Below, in pieces: positions 1 through 9,885 of a stretch of DNA of 51,262 nucleotides. The number at the start of each line of letters is the position of its first letter. Positions within the stretch are counted from its first letter, which is position 1. A program made the position numbers and the translations under genes. This stretch comes from Bacteroidota bacterium (GTDB lineage: Bacteria > Bacteroidota > Bacteroidia > B-17B0 > Aurantibacillaceae), in assembly GCA_016708845.1 (NCBI GenBank), contig JADJFB010000035.1:1-51262 (forward strand), read 5' to 3'. The notes below the pieces were generated by a model that searched no databases, had not been told where the DNA came from, and saw nothing but the letters and a program-made list of their open reading frames with translations.

Positions 1-40
1 TTATCATCCTTAGCTGTTTCTCAAATTTAATCATTTAAAA

Positions 41-68
41 TAAAAAAGCCCCACTTTTCAGCGGGGCT
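41..68 (-). terminator. Rho-independent terminator of clpC
   Basis: Read on the minus strand, an AGCCCC-type stem (47-54 with 61-68, one G-T pair) and a TTTTCA-like loop are followed by a run of six T. It lies 7 bp past the clpC stop codon. The 40 bp to its left, at the window edge, hold nothing I can assign. Confidence 0.85.
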
Positions 69-74
69 CTTATC

Positions 75-2609
75 TTAACTATCTTCTTTTTTCTTTTTAC
101 CTTTTGGTTTAATTGTTTTTACTGTGATTTCTTTTTTCTCTTCATCATAGTCAATTTCAATTTGATCACCTTCCGATAAATTACTTTGGATAATTTCCTC
201 TGCCATTGGATCCTCTAAATACTTTTGGATGGCACGTTTTAAAGGACGAGCACCATATTGTGCGTCATAACCTTTATCCACAATAAAGTCTTTAGCAGCT
301 TCGGTAATTTTGATGGTATAACCCAAGTTGTTTACACGTCCAAATAATCCGTTTAATTCAATATCAATAATTTTATGAATGTTTTCTTTATCTAAAGAGT
401 TAAACATCACCACATCATCAATACGATTTAAGAACTCAGGAGCAAAGGCTTTCTTCAAAGCATTTTCAACAACACCTTTATTATTCTCCGCTTCGCTTTC
501 TTGTCTTGTTTGTGTTCCAAAACCTACACCTTGTCCAAATTCTTTCAATTGGCGTGCACCAATATTAGAAGTCATGATGATAATCGTGTTTTTGAAATTA
601 ATTTTACGGCCTAAGCTATCTGTTAATTGTCCATCATCTAATACTTGTAATAACATATTAAATACATCTGGATGTGCTTTTTCAATCTCATCTAATAACA
701 CAACAGAGTAGGGACGACGACGAACTTTCTCCGTTAACTGTCCACCTTCTTCGTAACCAACATATCCCGGAGGCGCTCCAATTAAACGAGTCACGGCAAA
801 TTTTTCCATGTACTCACTCATGTCAATTCGTATTAAAGCTTCATCATTATCAAATAAATGTTTCGCTAAAATTTTGGCTAATTGTGTTTTACCAACACCT
901 GTAGGCCCTAAGAAGATGAATGAACCAATTGGTTTGTTAGGATCTTTTAATCCAGCACGGTTACGTTGAATAGCTTTTACTACTTTTTTCAAAGCTTCAT
1001 CTTGTCCAATTACTTTACCTTGTAATTGCTCTACCATTTTCACTAATTTCTCTCCTTCGTTTTGAGAAATACGTTGTACTGGCACTCCACTCATCATCGA
1101 AACAACTTCGGCAACGTTATCTTCTGTAACAGTTACACGATTCATTTTTGTTTCTTCTTCCCATGCTTTTTTAGCAGCATCTAATTGCGCTTGTAACTGT
1201 TTTTCAGTATCGCGTAATTTAGCAGCCTCTTCATATTTTTGAGAACGAACAACTTGATTTTTTAGTTCTTTAATGTCCTCCATTTTTTTCTCTAACTCCA
1301 ATACATTTTCAGGCACCGTAATGTTAGTAATATGAACACGAGATCCAGCTTCATCTAAAGCATCAATAGCTTTATCTGGTAAATGTCTGTCGGTTAAATA
1401 ACGAGCAGTTAACGTTACACAAGCTTTAATAGCTTCTTGCGTATAAGAAACATTGTGATGATCTTCGTATTTAGATTTAATGTTTGATAAAATTTGTAAC
1501 GATTCATCCTGAGTTGCAGGTTCAATAATTACTTTTTGGAAACGACGCTCTAAAGCTCCATCTTTTTCAATATGCTGACGGAATTCATCTAATGTTGTTG
1601 CACCAATACATTGTATCTCGCCACGCGCTAAAGCTGGTTTAAACATGTTACTAGCATCCATACTTCCGCTAGCACCACCTGCACCAATAATGGTATGAAT
1701 TTCGTCAATAAATAAAATCACATCTGGATTTTTTTCTAACTCATTCATCACCGCTTTCATTCGCTCTTCAAACTGACCACGGTATTTTGTACCTGCTACT
1801 AAAGATGCTAAATCTAAAGTAACAACACGTTTACCAAATAATACACGGCTCACTTTGCGTTGCACTATGCGTAATGCTAAACCTTCAGCAACTGCCGATT
1901 TACCCACACCTGGCTCACCAATTAAAATTGGATTGTTCTTTTTACGACGAGATAAAATTTGAGAAACACGCTCAATTTCTTTTTCACGACCTACAACCGG
2001 ATCTAATTTTCCGTCTTCAGCCATTTTAGTTAAGTCTCTACCAAAGTTATCTAAAACAGGAGTTTTAGATTTTGATTCGCCTGGTTTTTTTGCTGCACCA
2101 GAACCGCTTGCTCCAAAAGATTCTTCATTTTCATCATCATCGCCAGCGGTTGAGTTTTCAATTTTGTGTGGGTTTTCCATATATCCTTCTAGTTCCATTT
2201 TTACTGCGTTATAGTCAACTCCAAATTTCCCTAAAGTTTTTGAAACCACGTTATCATTATCTTTTAAAATACACATCAACAAATGTTCGGTTCCAATTTG
2301 CGGAGCTTTAAACACTTTTGCTTCTAAGTAAGTTAATTTTAATGTTTTTTCGGCTTGCTTCACTAAAGGAATATTAGCTAAGTTGTTTACTTTTCTTAAA
2401 GATACAGGTAAGCTTTGTTCAATTTGCTTTCTGAAATCTTGAATATTAATTGCAAGGTTTTTTAATAATTTAATACCAACTCCTTCGCCATCGCGAATCA
2501 TGCCAAGCATCAAATGTTCAATCCCAATGTAATCGTGCCCTAGTCTTAAGGCTTCTTCTCGGCTAAACGTTATCACGTCCTTTACGCGCTGTGAAAATTT
2601 TGCTTCCAT
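75..2609 (-). CDS. clpC: ATP-dependent Clp protease ATPase subunit ClpC
   Basis: This is an 844-residue AAA+ unfoldase that should feed unfolded proteins to ClpP in the cytoplasm. Visible in order: two N-terminal Clp_N repeats (about residues 3-145), an acidic/Gly-Ser linker (about 155-180), the first AAA module with Walker A GEPGVGKS at 231-238 and Walker B ILFIDEIHT, a UVR-type coiled middle segment (KYEEAAKLRDTEKQLQ), the second AAA module with GPTGVGKTQ and VVLLDEIEKAHPDVF, and a C-terminal ClpB_D2 small domain. The short middle domain with a UVR motif, together with a VGFG sequence before the D2 small domain (the ClpP-docking loop position), favours ClpC over ClpB. It ends in a Lys-rich tail. 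It is transcribed divergently from gyrA and has its own terminator. The ATG at 2609 gives the canonical start AKFSQRVKDVI. Confidence 0.96.
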   Translation of the reverse strand: MEAKFSQRVKDVITFSREEALRLGHDYIGIEHLMLGMIRDGEGVGIKLLKNLAINIQDFRKQIEQSLPVSLRKVNNLANIPLVKQAEKTLKLTYLEAKVFKAPQIGTEHLLMCILKDNDNVVSKTLGKFGVDYNAVKMELEGYMENPHKIENSTAGDDDENEESFGASGSGAAKKPGESKSKTPVLDNFGRDLTKMAEDGKLDPVVGREKEIERVSQILSRRKKNNPILIGEPGVGKSAVAEGLALRIVQRKVSRVLFGKRVVTLDLASLVAGTKYRGQFEERMKAVMNELEKNPDVILFIDEIHTIIGAGGASGSMDASNMFKPALARGEIQCIGATTLDEFRQHIEKDGALERRFQKVIIEPATQDESLQILSNIKSKYEDHHNVSYTQEAIKACVTLTARYLTDRHLPDKAIDALDEAGSRVHITNITVPENVLELEKKMEDIKELKNQVVRSQKYEEAAKLRDTEKQLQAQLDAAKKAWEEETKMNRVTVTEDNVAEVVSMMSGVPVQRISQNEGEKLVKMVEQLQGKVIGQDEALKKVVKAIQRNRAGLKDPNKPIGSFIFLGPTGVGKTQLAKILAKHLFDNDEALIRIDMSEYMEKFAVTRLIGAPPGYVGYEEGGQLTEKVRRRPYSVVLLDEIEKAHPDVFNMLLQVLDDGQLTDSLGRKINFKNTIIIMTSNIGARQLKEFGQGVGFGTQTRQESEAENNKGVVENALKKAFAPEFLNRIDDVVMFNSLDKENIHKIIDIELNGLFGRVNNLGYTIKITEAAKDFIVDKGYDAQYGARPLKRAIQKYLEDPMAEEIIQSNLSEGDQIEIDYDEEKKEITVKTIKPKGKKKKEDS

Positions 2610-2930
2610 AAATTTATAGTTCTTTGTTGGTTATAAACATAATTAATGCCACAATCAAAAGTAACCGATAATGTCAGTTTTGTGTGTTTTTGACGGTCTT
2701 TTTTTTAACATTGAAAGTGTTAATAACTATACAACTAAAATACCCATTTAATACCTATTTTCAAAGCCTATTAAATATTTTTTAGTAGGAAAATTCGAGT
2801 CATTTAAGATGTAAATTTTACTGACAAATTTTCTTGATTGCGGAAATGTTTAGTAACAACTTATACGATCACAAAAATCAATAGTTGCATTAAAAAGAAT
2901 ATAATAATTTAATAATAAAGAGAAAGAACT
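2610..2930. other. Divergent clpC/gyrA intergenic region
   Basis: These 321 bp are AT-rich and separate the divergent clpC and gyrA starts. I found no ORF, RNA gene or strong palindrome. Promoters for both genes must lie here, but neither strand shows a full TTG-N19-TAnnTTTG match. Only partial AT-rich -7-like boxes are present (for example TAATTTAA about 20 bp before gyrA), so I do not place a promoter. Confidence 0.6.
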
Positions 2931-5489
2931 ATGAGCGAGAAAATTATTCCAATTAACATTGAACAGGAAATGAAAACAGCTTACATCGATTATTCGATGT
3001 CGGTTATTGTAAGTCGTGCGTTACCTGATGTTAGAGATGGTTTAAAGCCAGTACATCGTCGTGTATTATACGGAATGTTGGATTTAGGTGTGATGCACAA
3101 TCGTCCTTATAAAAAATCGGCCCGTATTGTTGGAGAGGTTTTAGGAAAGTACCATCCACATGGTGATACTTCGGTATACGATACTATGGTGCGTATGGCA
3201 CAAGAATGGAGCTTACGTTACATGTTAGTTGACGGACAAGGAAACTATGGTTCAGTAGATGGTGATCCACCAGCTGCGATGCGTTATACGGAGGCTCGTT
3301 TTCGTAAAATTACTGAGGAAATAATTGCTGATATTGAAAAAGATACAGTTGATTTCCGTCCAAACTTTGATGACTCTTTGACAGAGCCTACCGTAATGCC
3401 AACTCGTATTCCAACGTTATTAATGAATGGAGCTTCGGGTATTGCGGTTGGTATGGCTACAAACATGGCGCCTCATAATTTAACGGAGGTTGTTAATGGT
3501 ATTTTAGCTTACATCGATGACAAAGACATTGACATTGATGGTTTAATGAAACATATTAAAGCGCCTGATTTTCCTACAGGTGGAACTATTTATGGATACG
3601 AAGGTGTAAAAGATGCTTTCCGAACAGGTCGTGGTAGAGTAGTGATGCGTGCCAAAGCAAGCATTGAACCTGTTAATAACCGTGAGCGTATCATCGTTAC
3701 TGAAATTCCTTATCAAATTAATAAGGCAGAAATGATTAAGCGTCAGTGGGAACTTTGTAACGAGAAAAAAATTGAAGGTATTACCGAAATTCGTGACGAG
3801 AGTAACCGTGAAGGGATGCGTATTGTTTATGAATTAAGAAGTGATGCTATTTCAAATGTTGTATTAAATAATTTATACAAATACTCTGCGCTACAAACTT
3901 CATTTTCAATTAATAACGTTGTATTAGTAAAAGGTCGTCCTGAGATGTTGAATCTAAAAGATATGATTCATTATTTTGTGGAACATAGACATGATGTGGT
4001 TGTTCGTCGTACGAAGTTTGATTTAATGCAAGCCGAAAAACGTGCGCACATTTTAGAAGGTTTATTAATTGCTCAAAAAAATATTGAAGAGGTTATCAAA
4101 ATTATTCGTGAAAGCGAAAGTCCTGATGCTGCAAAAGATGAATTAATTGTTCGTTTCTCATTATCTGAAATTCAAGCACGTGCTATTTTAGATATGCGTT
4201 TACGTACATTAACTGGACTAGAGGTTGATAAATTAAATGCTGAGTACGATGAATTAATGAAGAGCATTGCTTACTTCAAAGAAATTTTATCTGATGAAAA
4301 ATTACGTTATAAAATTATCAGAGAAGAATTAGTTGAGATTGGAGAAAAATATGGTGACGAGCGTCGCACGGATATAGTTTACGCTGGCGATGATTTGAAA
4401 ATTGAAGATATGATTGCTGATGAAGATGTAGTAATTACTATTTCTCATTTAGGTTATATGAAACGTACCAACTTAGCTGAATACCGTTCTCAAAATAGAG
4501 GTGATAGAGGAAGTAAAGGAACGGCAACACGTGATGAGGATTTTGTAGAACACATGTTTATTGCCTCTACACATAATTATATATTATTATTTAGCGAAAA
4601 AGGACAGTGCTACTGGATACGTGCTTACGAAGTGCCAGAAGGTGCTAAAAATAGTAAAGGACGTGCTATTCAAAATTTAATTAGCATTGCACCAGATGAT
4701 AAAATTAAAGCATTCATCAATATTAAAAATTTACAAGACGAAGAGTATATCCAAAATAACTTCATCATATTATGTACTAAAGATGGTATCATCAAAAAAA
4801 CATCTGTAGAAGCTTATTCTCGTCCACGTGCTAATGGTATTAATGCGATTACCATTCGTGAAGGAGATGTTTTATTAGAAGCAGCATTAACTAATGGTAA
4901 CAATGAAATTATGATTGCTACTAAATTAGGTAAGGTTTGTCGTTTCCCTGAGGCAAAAGTTCGTCCAATGGGCCGTAATGCTTCTGGTGTAATTGGTATT
5001 GATTTAAATGATGAAGAAGGAGGAAATAACGAAGTGGTTGGTATGATTTGCATTGATGATATGCAAGCCAACGTATTAGTGGTTTCTGAAAAAGGATATG
5101 GTAAACGTTCGGATATTGAAGAATACCGTATCACTAATCGTGGTGGTAAAGGTGTTAAAACAATAAACATTACTGAGAAAACAGGAAACTTAGTTGGAAT
5201 TAAATCGGTAACGGATGCTAACGACTTAATGATTATTACTAAAAACGGTATTGCTATTCGTATGAATGTATCTGATTTACGTGTCATGGGTCGTGCAACC
5301 CAAGGCGTGCGTTTAATCAACATCCAAGATAGCGATAGTATTGCAGCGGTAACTAAAGTAGATCATGAAGAAGATGTAGAAGCAACGGTTGAAGGAGAAA
5401 TAACTCCAGAAGTTCCAACTGGTGACGTAACACCTGCTGATAACGTAACTGATGAGTCAAATACTACACCAACGGACGATATCGTTTAA
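2931..5489 (+). CDS. gyrA: DNA gyrase subunit A
   Basis: This is an 852-residue type IIA topoisomerase subunit that cuts and religates DNA and, with GyrB, introduces negative supercoils. The N-terminal breakage-reunion domain carries the catalytic tyrosine in AAMRYTEARF (Y119). The quinolone-resistance region reads HPHGDTSVYD, with T80 and D84 at the positions of E. coli S83 and D87, so there is no obvious resistance change. The C-terminal beta-pinwheel starts near residue 500 and has a GyrA-box-like stretch QNRGDRGSKG, a variant of the QRRGGKG consensus. This feature and the acidic Thr-rich tail (about 820-852) support GyrA rather than ParC. The start ATG gives MSEKIIPINIEQEM, the usual start in this phylum. 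The M16 protease gene follows after 55 bp and may be co-transcribed. Confidence 0.96.
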   Translation: MSEKIIPINIEQEMKTAYIDYSMSVIVSRALPDVRDGLKPVHRRVLYGMLDLGVMHNRPYKKSARIVGEVLGKYHPHGDTSVYDTMVRMAQEWSLRYMLVDGQGNYGSVDGDPPAAMRYTEARFRKITEEIIADIEKDTVDFRPNFDDSLTEPTVMPTRIPTLLMNGASGIAVGMATNMAPHNLTEVVNGILAYIDDKDIDIDGLMKHIKAPDFPTGGTIYGYEGVKDAFRTGRGRVVMRAKASIEPVNNRERIIVTEIPYQINKAEMIKRQWELCNEKKIEGITEIRDESNREGMRIVYELRSDAISNVVLNNLYKYSALQTSFSINNVVLVKGRPEMLNLKDMIHYFVEHRHDVVVRRTKFDLMQAEKRAHILEGLLIAQKNIEEVIKIIRESESPDAAKDELIVRFSLSEIQARAILDMRLRTLTGLEVDKLNAEYDELMKSIAYFKEILSDEKLRYKIIREELVEIGEKYGDERRTDIVYAGDDLKIEDMIADEDVVITISHLGYMKRTNLAEYRSQNRGDRGSKGTATRDEDFVEHMFIASTHNYILLFSEKGQCYWIRAYEVPEGAKNSKGRAIQNLISIAPDDKIKAFINIKNLQDEEYIQNNFIILCTKDGIIKKTSVEAYSRPRANGINAITIREGDVLLEAALTNGNNEIMIATKLGKVCRFPEAKVRPMGRNASGVIGIDLNDEEGGNNEVVGMICIDDMQANVLVVSEKGYGKRSDIEEYRITNRGGKGVKTINITEKTGNLVGIKSVTDANDLMIITKNGIAIRMNVSDLRVMGRATQGVRLINIQDSDSIAAVTKVDHEEDVEATVEGEITPEVPTGDVTPADNVTDESNTTPTDDIV

Positions 5490-5544
5490 TGGACGGACAA
5501 AAAAGCAAACACTAAACCACTATATTTGAACAAATAATAATAAC

Positions 5545-8412
5545 ATGAACAAAAAAACAATCATAACAGGAGCATTAAGCTTTTTCAGCTTAGTTTCGTT
5601 AATTGCTCAGCCTACATTGGTAGAAAAAATTGAAGCAAAAGAAGGAAAAGTGGTGATTCCCTACGAAAAATGGAAATTACCTAATGGTTTAACTATCTTA
5701 TTGAACGAAGATCATTCCGATCCAGCAGTTCATGTTTTAGTAACTTATAAAGTAGGGTCTAACCGCGAGAGTTTAGGAAAATCTGGTTTTGCTCACTTTT
5801 TTGAGCACATGATGTTTCAAGGTTCAAAACACGTAGCAGATGAAGAGCATTTCAAAATTGTATCTACTGCTGGTGGTAACATGAACGGTAATACAACAGA
5901 AGATAGAACGGTTTATTTTGAAACAGTTCCTTCTAATAACTTAGAAATGGCTTTATGGTTAGAGGCTGACCGTATGGGTTTCTTATTAGATTCATTAACT
6001 ACTAAAAAGTTTGAAAACCAACGTGATGCCGTTAAAAACGAAAAGTCACAAAATGTAGAAAATCAACCTTATGCTATGGCATTTGTTGAGGAAATCAACA
6101 AAGCTTTATATCCAGAAGGGCATCCATATAGCTGGCCAGTAATTGGTTATGTTGATGATTTGAATAGAGCTAACTTAGAGGACGTGAAAAATTTCTTTTT
6201 ACGTTGGTATGGTCCAAACAATGCTATTTTAACGATTTCAGGTGATTTCAGTTCTCCTGAAGCATTAAAAATGATTGAAAAATATTTTGGAGGAATTAAA
6301 CCTTGCCCAGATGTTAAAAAAATGCGTGTTGCTCCTGTAACTTTAGCTACTGATAAATATACAGCTTACAAAGACAGAACTTATTTTCCATTAAACTTAA
6401 GAGTTTATCCAACTGTACCTTTATATAATAGAGATGAGCCAGCATTAGATTTATTAGGAATGATGATGGGTAATGGTAACAACTCTATTTTTTACAAAAC
6501 CTTTGTGAAAGCAAAACCTGAAATCGCTGTTGCCGCTCAGGTTAATCACCGTTCAAAAGAATTAGGTGGAGAATTCTCCATTCAAATTTTTGCTTATCCA
6601 CCAGAAGATTTCAATTTAGAAAAATTGTTTTCTGATATCGATGCAAAAGTAAAAGCAACTATTGATGAGTTTGGTACATCTGGAATTACTGATGATGCCT
6701 TAGCAAGAGCTAAAGCAGAAATCGAATCAAGTATGTATGGTAGCTTATCTACTATTGGTAGCAAAGCAGGAACTATCTCTGAGTGGGAACGTTTATTAGG
6801 AAAAGGTTATACTTTATCTGATGAAATTGATAGATATAGTAAAGTAACTAAAGATGATATTACACGTGTTTTTACAAAATATATCAAAGGAGCAGGTGCA
6901 GCGGTATTAAATACATATCCTATTATGAATCAAAAAGATTCTGTAAAAAGTATCAACCCTTATGCAAATATGAAGTTTGAAACTCCAGCAGAATACAAAG
7001 GATTAACTTACCAGCCAGTAACTGATAATTTTAAAAGAGAGCAAAGACCAGCACCAGGGCCTGCAAAAACAGTAACTATTCCTGAGTATTTTACTTCTAA
7101 ATTACCAAATGGTATTAGTATTATTGGTACAAAAAATACGGAATCTCCAGAAGTTGCTATTGTAATGACAATGGATGGTGGTAGCTTAGTATTAAACGCT
7201 GATCAATTAAAAAAATTAGGAGTTGCTGAATTAACTGCAAGTATGTTAAATGAAGGAACTAAAAATTACACTACTGAGCAAATTAGTGCTGAGTTAGAGA
7301 AATTAGGAAGTTCTATTAGTTTTAATGCAAGTAAAGCGGCTACATCTATTCAAATTAATTCTTTGAAGAAAAATTTAGATGCTACTTTAAAATTATTAGA
7401 AGAAAAATTATTGAATCCTGGTTTTAATGCCGAAGACTTTAAATTAGCTAAAAAGCAATACAAAGAAAGCGTTAAAAATGACGAAACAAGTGCTGATGCT
7501 ATGGGTAGCAGAGCATTTAACTTTGCTTTATATGGTAACACGGTAATGGGTCAAGAGCCTTCTATTAAAACAATTGAAAATGTTCAATTACAAGATGTAA
7601 AAGATTATTACAATAATTTTTACTCTCCATCTGTAACAAGCATCGTAGTAGTTGGTGATGTTGAAGAAAAAGACATTATAGCTAAATTAGGATTCTTATC
7701 AAAATGGGCAGCTAAAGAAGTTAAAATGCAACCAATTGTTGAGCCAGCTCCATCTGCTGAACCTCAATTCTTTATCTACAATAAATTTGGAGCGCCATCA
7801 TCAGTAATTACTATGGGTTACCCTTCATTAAAATTTGATGCAACTGGAGATTACTACAAAAACAGAATTGCAAACTTTGTTTTTGGTGGAGCATTCAACA
7901 GCCGCTTAAACTTAAATTTACGTGAAGATAAAGGTTATACTTATGGTATCCGTTCTGGATTCCAAGGAGGTAAATACAATGGAACATTTGCTATCTCTTC
8001 TTCAGTAAAACGTCCAGCAACAGCTTTAGCTTTAGCAGAGATTATTAAAGAGTTTACTAACTACCAAACAAATGGTATTACTGATAAAGAATTAGAATTT
8101 ACTAAGAGTTCTTTATTAAATGAAGAAGCTTTAAAATATGAAGCACCATATCAAAAAGCATCTTTCTTATCAAACATTGTGAGATACAATTTAGATAAAA
8201 ACTTTACTGCTGAGCAAAACAAAATCTTAAAAAATATTACAAAAGATGAAGTAAACGCTCAAATTAAAAAATACTTTGATGTTAATAAATTAACAACAGT
8301 AGTTGTTGGTGATAAAGCATATATTGAGGCAGCTTTAGACAAAGCTTCAAAAGATGCTAAAAACAAGGAAGTATTAAATAAAGTTAAATTAAAGAAGATT
8401 TCAGTTGATTAA
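5545..8412 (+). CDS. Exported M16 family zinc metalloprotease (double domain)
   Basis: This 955-residue protein is a pitrilysin/insulinase-family (M16) peptidase. A Sec signal peptide covers about residues 1-22 (cleavage near LIAQ), so it should act in the periplasm or on the cell surface. The N-terminal half has the inverted zinc motif H84-F-F-E87-H88 followed by the downstream acidic helix (ENQRDAVKNEKSQN). The second half (from about residue 510) is an M16 C-type repeat without HxxEH, so it is the usual inactive partner, and it has the R/Y motif (LREDKGYTYGIRSGF) that helps bind substrate. The length is normal for fused bacterial M16 proteins. Its substrate cannot be inferred. It follows gyrA on the same strand and ends in a strong terminator. 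Confidence 0.93.
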   Translation: MNKKTIITGALSFFSLVSLIAQPTLVEKIEAKEGKVVIPYEKWKLPNGLTILLNEDHSDPAVHVLVTYKVGSNRESLGKSGFAHFFEHMMFQGSKHVADEEHFKIVSTAGGNMNGNTTEDRTVYFETVPSNNLEMALWLEADRMGFLLDSLTTKKFENQRDAVKNEKSQNVENQPYAMAFVEEINKALYPEGHPYSWPVIGYVDDLNRANLEDVKNFFLRWYGPNNAILTISGDFSSPEALKMIEKYFGGIKPCPDVKKMRVAPVTLATDKYTAYKDRTYFPLNLRVYPTVPLYNRDEPALDLLGMMMGNGNNSIFYKTFVKAKPEIAVAAQVNHRSKELGGEFSIQIFAYPPEDFNLEKLFSDIDAKVKATIDEFGTSGITDDALARAKAEIESSMYGSLSTIGSKAGTISEWERLLGKGYTLSDEIDRYSKVTKDDITRVFTKYIKGAGAAVLNTYPIMNQKDSVKSINPYANMKFETPAEYKGLTYQPVTDNFKREQRPAPGPAKTVTIPEYFTSKLPNGISIIGTKNTESPEVAIVMTMDGGSLVLNADQLKKLGVAELTASMLNEGTKNYTTEQISAELEKLGSSISFNASKAATSIQINSLKKNLDATLKLLEEKLLNPGFNAEDFKLAKKQYKESVKNDETSADAMGSRAFNFALYGNTVMGQEPSIKTIENVQLQDVKDYYNNFYSPSVTSIVVVGDVEEKDIIAKLGFLSKWAAKEVKMQPIVEPAPSAEPQFFIYNKFGAPSSVITMGYPSLKFDATGDYYKNRIANFVFGGAFNSRLNLNLREDKGYTYGIRSGFQGGKYNGTFAISSSVKRPATALALAEIIKEFTNYQTNGITDKELEFTKSSLLNEEALKYEAPYQKASFLSNIVRYNLDKNFTAEQNKILKNITKDEVNAQIKKYFDVNKLTTVVVGDKAYIEAALDKASKDAKNKEVLNKVKLKKISVD

Positions 8413-8471
8413 TATGTGTAATTGTACAATATTTGCGTCTGAATAATGTACATGAATATATAACAAACATA

Positions 8472-8508
8472 AAAAAACACTAAGCTTAATAAGCTTGGTG
8501 TTTTTTTT
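8472..8508 (+). terminator. Rho-independent terminator after the M16 protease gene
   Basis: A nearly perfect 15-bp stem (AACACTAAGCTT paired with AAGCTTGGTGTT, one G-T pair) with a 3-nt loop is followed by eight T. It lies 60 bp past the stop codon. Confidence 0.9.
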
Positions 8509-8521
8509 AATAAAATAGTAA

Positions 8522-8681
8522 GAGCTTGTTTAAATTTATGTTATGATAATTGTTATTGAGTATTTTTGAGCGAAAAGAGGCAAATTTTGTAGAGATAGTT
8601 AGCTACTATCTCGAAAAATTTAACGAATTTGCAGCCAAAAAGGCACATAACTATATAATTAGATAAATTTTAAACAAGCTC
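8522..8681. repeat. 160-bp nested palindromic element (MITE/REP-like)
   Basis: The ends are inverted repeats: GAGCTTGTTTAAATTTAT at 8522-8539 pairs with 8663-8681, with one bulged base. Further in, GTTATG (8540-8545) pairs with CATAAC (8646-8651), GCAAATT (8580-8586) with AATTTGC (8626-8632), and GAGATAGT (8592-8599) with ACTATCTC (8605-8612) around a 5-nt loop. No ORF is present. The whole unit could fold into one long cruciform or RNA hairpin. It sits between a terminator and the start of the next gene, which suits a non-autonomous inserted element, but there is only one copy in this window and no target-site duplication is obvious. Confidence 0.65.
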
Positions 8682-8709
8682 CCAGATTTAACCACCTAAA
8701 ATTAAAAGA

Positions 8710-9861
8710 ATGAGCATTAAAAAAACAATAACTACGATATTATTAGCTTCGGCTACAGTAGTAATGGCACAAAGTAACCAAGTTCAAAACGCTAGTAATT
8801 ACTTAAGAAATAAGGAATTTGATAAAGCTAAAATTGCAGCAGATGCAGCTTCCGTTCACGAAACAACTGTAAATAACCCTAAATTATGGAAATATAGAGG
8901 GCAAATTTATCAAGAAATTTACTTTTCTAAAGACGCAGCTATAAGAGCATTAGATGCTGAAGCTGAAGAAAAAGCCTTAGAAAGTTATGTTAAATGCTTA
9001 AAGCTTGATAAGGATAATAATGCATATAAAGATGATGTAAAAGGATTAATTGTACAAGCTGTTGCTGCTACAAGCAATAAAGCTAATATGTATGTGCAAG
9101 CAAAAGAATATGAAAAAGCTTTAAAATGTTATGATTTAATTGAAAGCGCTTTACCTTACGATTTTGATCAAGGGATGAAGCGTGCTAACATTACCAAAGA
9201 AAAATTAATGTACTATAAGTTTGATATGTATAAATATGCAGCAAACAAAGAAAAAACAAAAGAGTATGCTGATAAATTAATCGACATTAAATATAAAGAC
9301 GTTAAGATTTACACCGATATGGTTAAATTGTCTTTAATTGATAGAGATACAACAAAAGCATTAGATTATATTGGAAAAGGAAAGTTAATGTTTGAAGACA
9401 ACATGGACTTAATTAACCAAGAAATTAATATTTATTTAGCACGTAACAAAACCAATGAGTTAAAAGATAAGTTAACGGCAGCAATTGAATTATCTCCTGA
9501 TAATGAAGTAATGCATGCTATTTTAGCTAACTTATATCAAAAAACGAATGAAAAAGATAAAGCAGAAGCTGAATATTTAAAAGCATTAGAAATTAAACCT
9601 GATTATGAAATTGCTAACTATAACTTAGGTGTAATGTATTTTAATACAGCTAACGAATGGAATGATAAACTAGGTGCTTTACCTCCAAAAGAAACAGCTA
9701 AAGCTAAAGAATACGAAACAAAAGCTAACGAGTATTTTAAAAAAGCAGTTGTTAATTTTGAGAAATCTTATGAAGTATCTCCTGATAAAGCAACTAAACA
9801 ACAATTACGTAAATTGTTTTTAAGATTAGGCGAAACAGAAAAAGCAGATAAATACAAATAG
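8710..9861 (+). CDS. Exported tetratricopeptide-repeat protein
   Basis: This 383-residue protein has a Sec signal peptide (about 1-20, cleavage after VVMAQ) and is otherwise helical with several TPR units. The clearest are around residues 265-310 (HAILANLYQKTNEKDKAEAEYLKALEIKPDY then ANYNLGVMYF) and 335-375. Lys, Ala and Glu are very abundant. TPR arrays bind proteins, so a periplasmic scaffold or complex subunit is plausible, but the partner is unknown. A second exported TPR gene follows after 24 bp, so the two probably form an operon. The 160-bp palindrome ends 28 bp before this start. Confidence 0.85.
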   Translation: MSIKKTITTILLASATVVMAQSNQVQNASNYLRNKEFDKAKIAADAASVHETTVNNPKLWKYRGQIYQEIYFSKDAAIRALDAEAEEKALESYVKCLKLDKDNNAYKDDVKGLIVQAVAATSNKANMYVQAKEYEKALKCYDLIESALPYDFDQGMKRANITKEKLMYYKFDMYKYAANKEKTKEYADKLIDIKYKDVKIYTDMVKLSLIDRDTTKALDYIGKGKLMFEDNMDLINQEINIYLARNKTNELKDKLTAAIELSPDNEVMHAILANLYQKTNEKDKAEAEYLKALEIKPDYEIANYNLGVMYFNTANEWNDKLGALPPKETAKAKEYETKANEYFKKAVVNFEKSYEVSPDKATKQQLRKLFLRLGETEKADKYK

Positions 9862-9885
9862 TTTTTTACCACTAAATAAATCTCA

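Noticed and set aside
379..904. Two plus-strand open frames opposite clpC
   Set aside because: They lie wholly inside the conserved clpC coding sequence on the other strand, with low-complexity translations and no family motifs.
4814..5323. 169-codon minus-strand open frame inside gyrA
   Set aside because: It is an antisense shadow of the gyrA C-terminal repeats; the translation has no recognisable features.
2931..5489. Quinolone-resistance substitution in gyrA
   Set aside because: Thr at the Ser83-equivalent position is a normal wild-type residue in many bacteria, and the Asp87-equivalent is unchanged.
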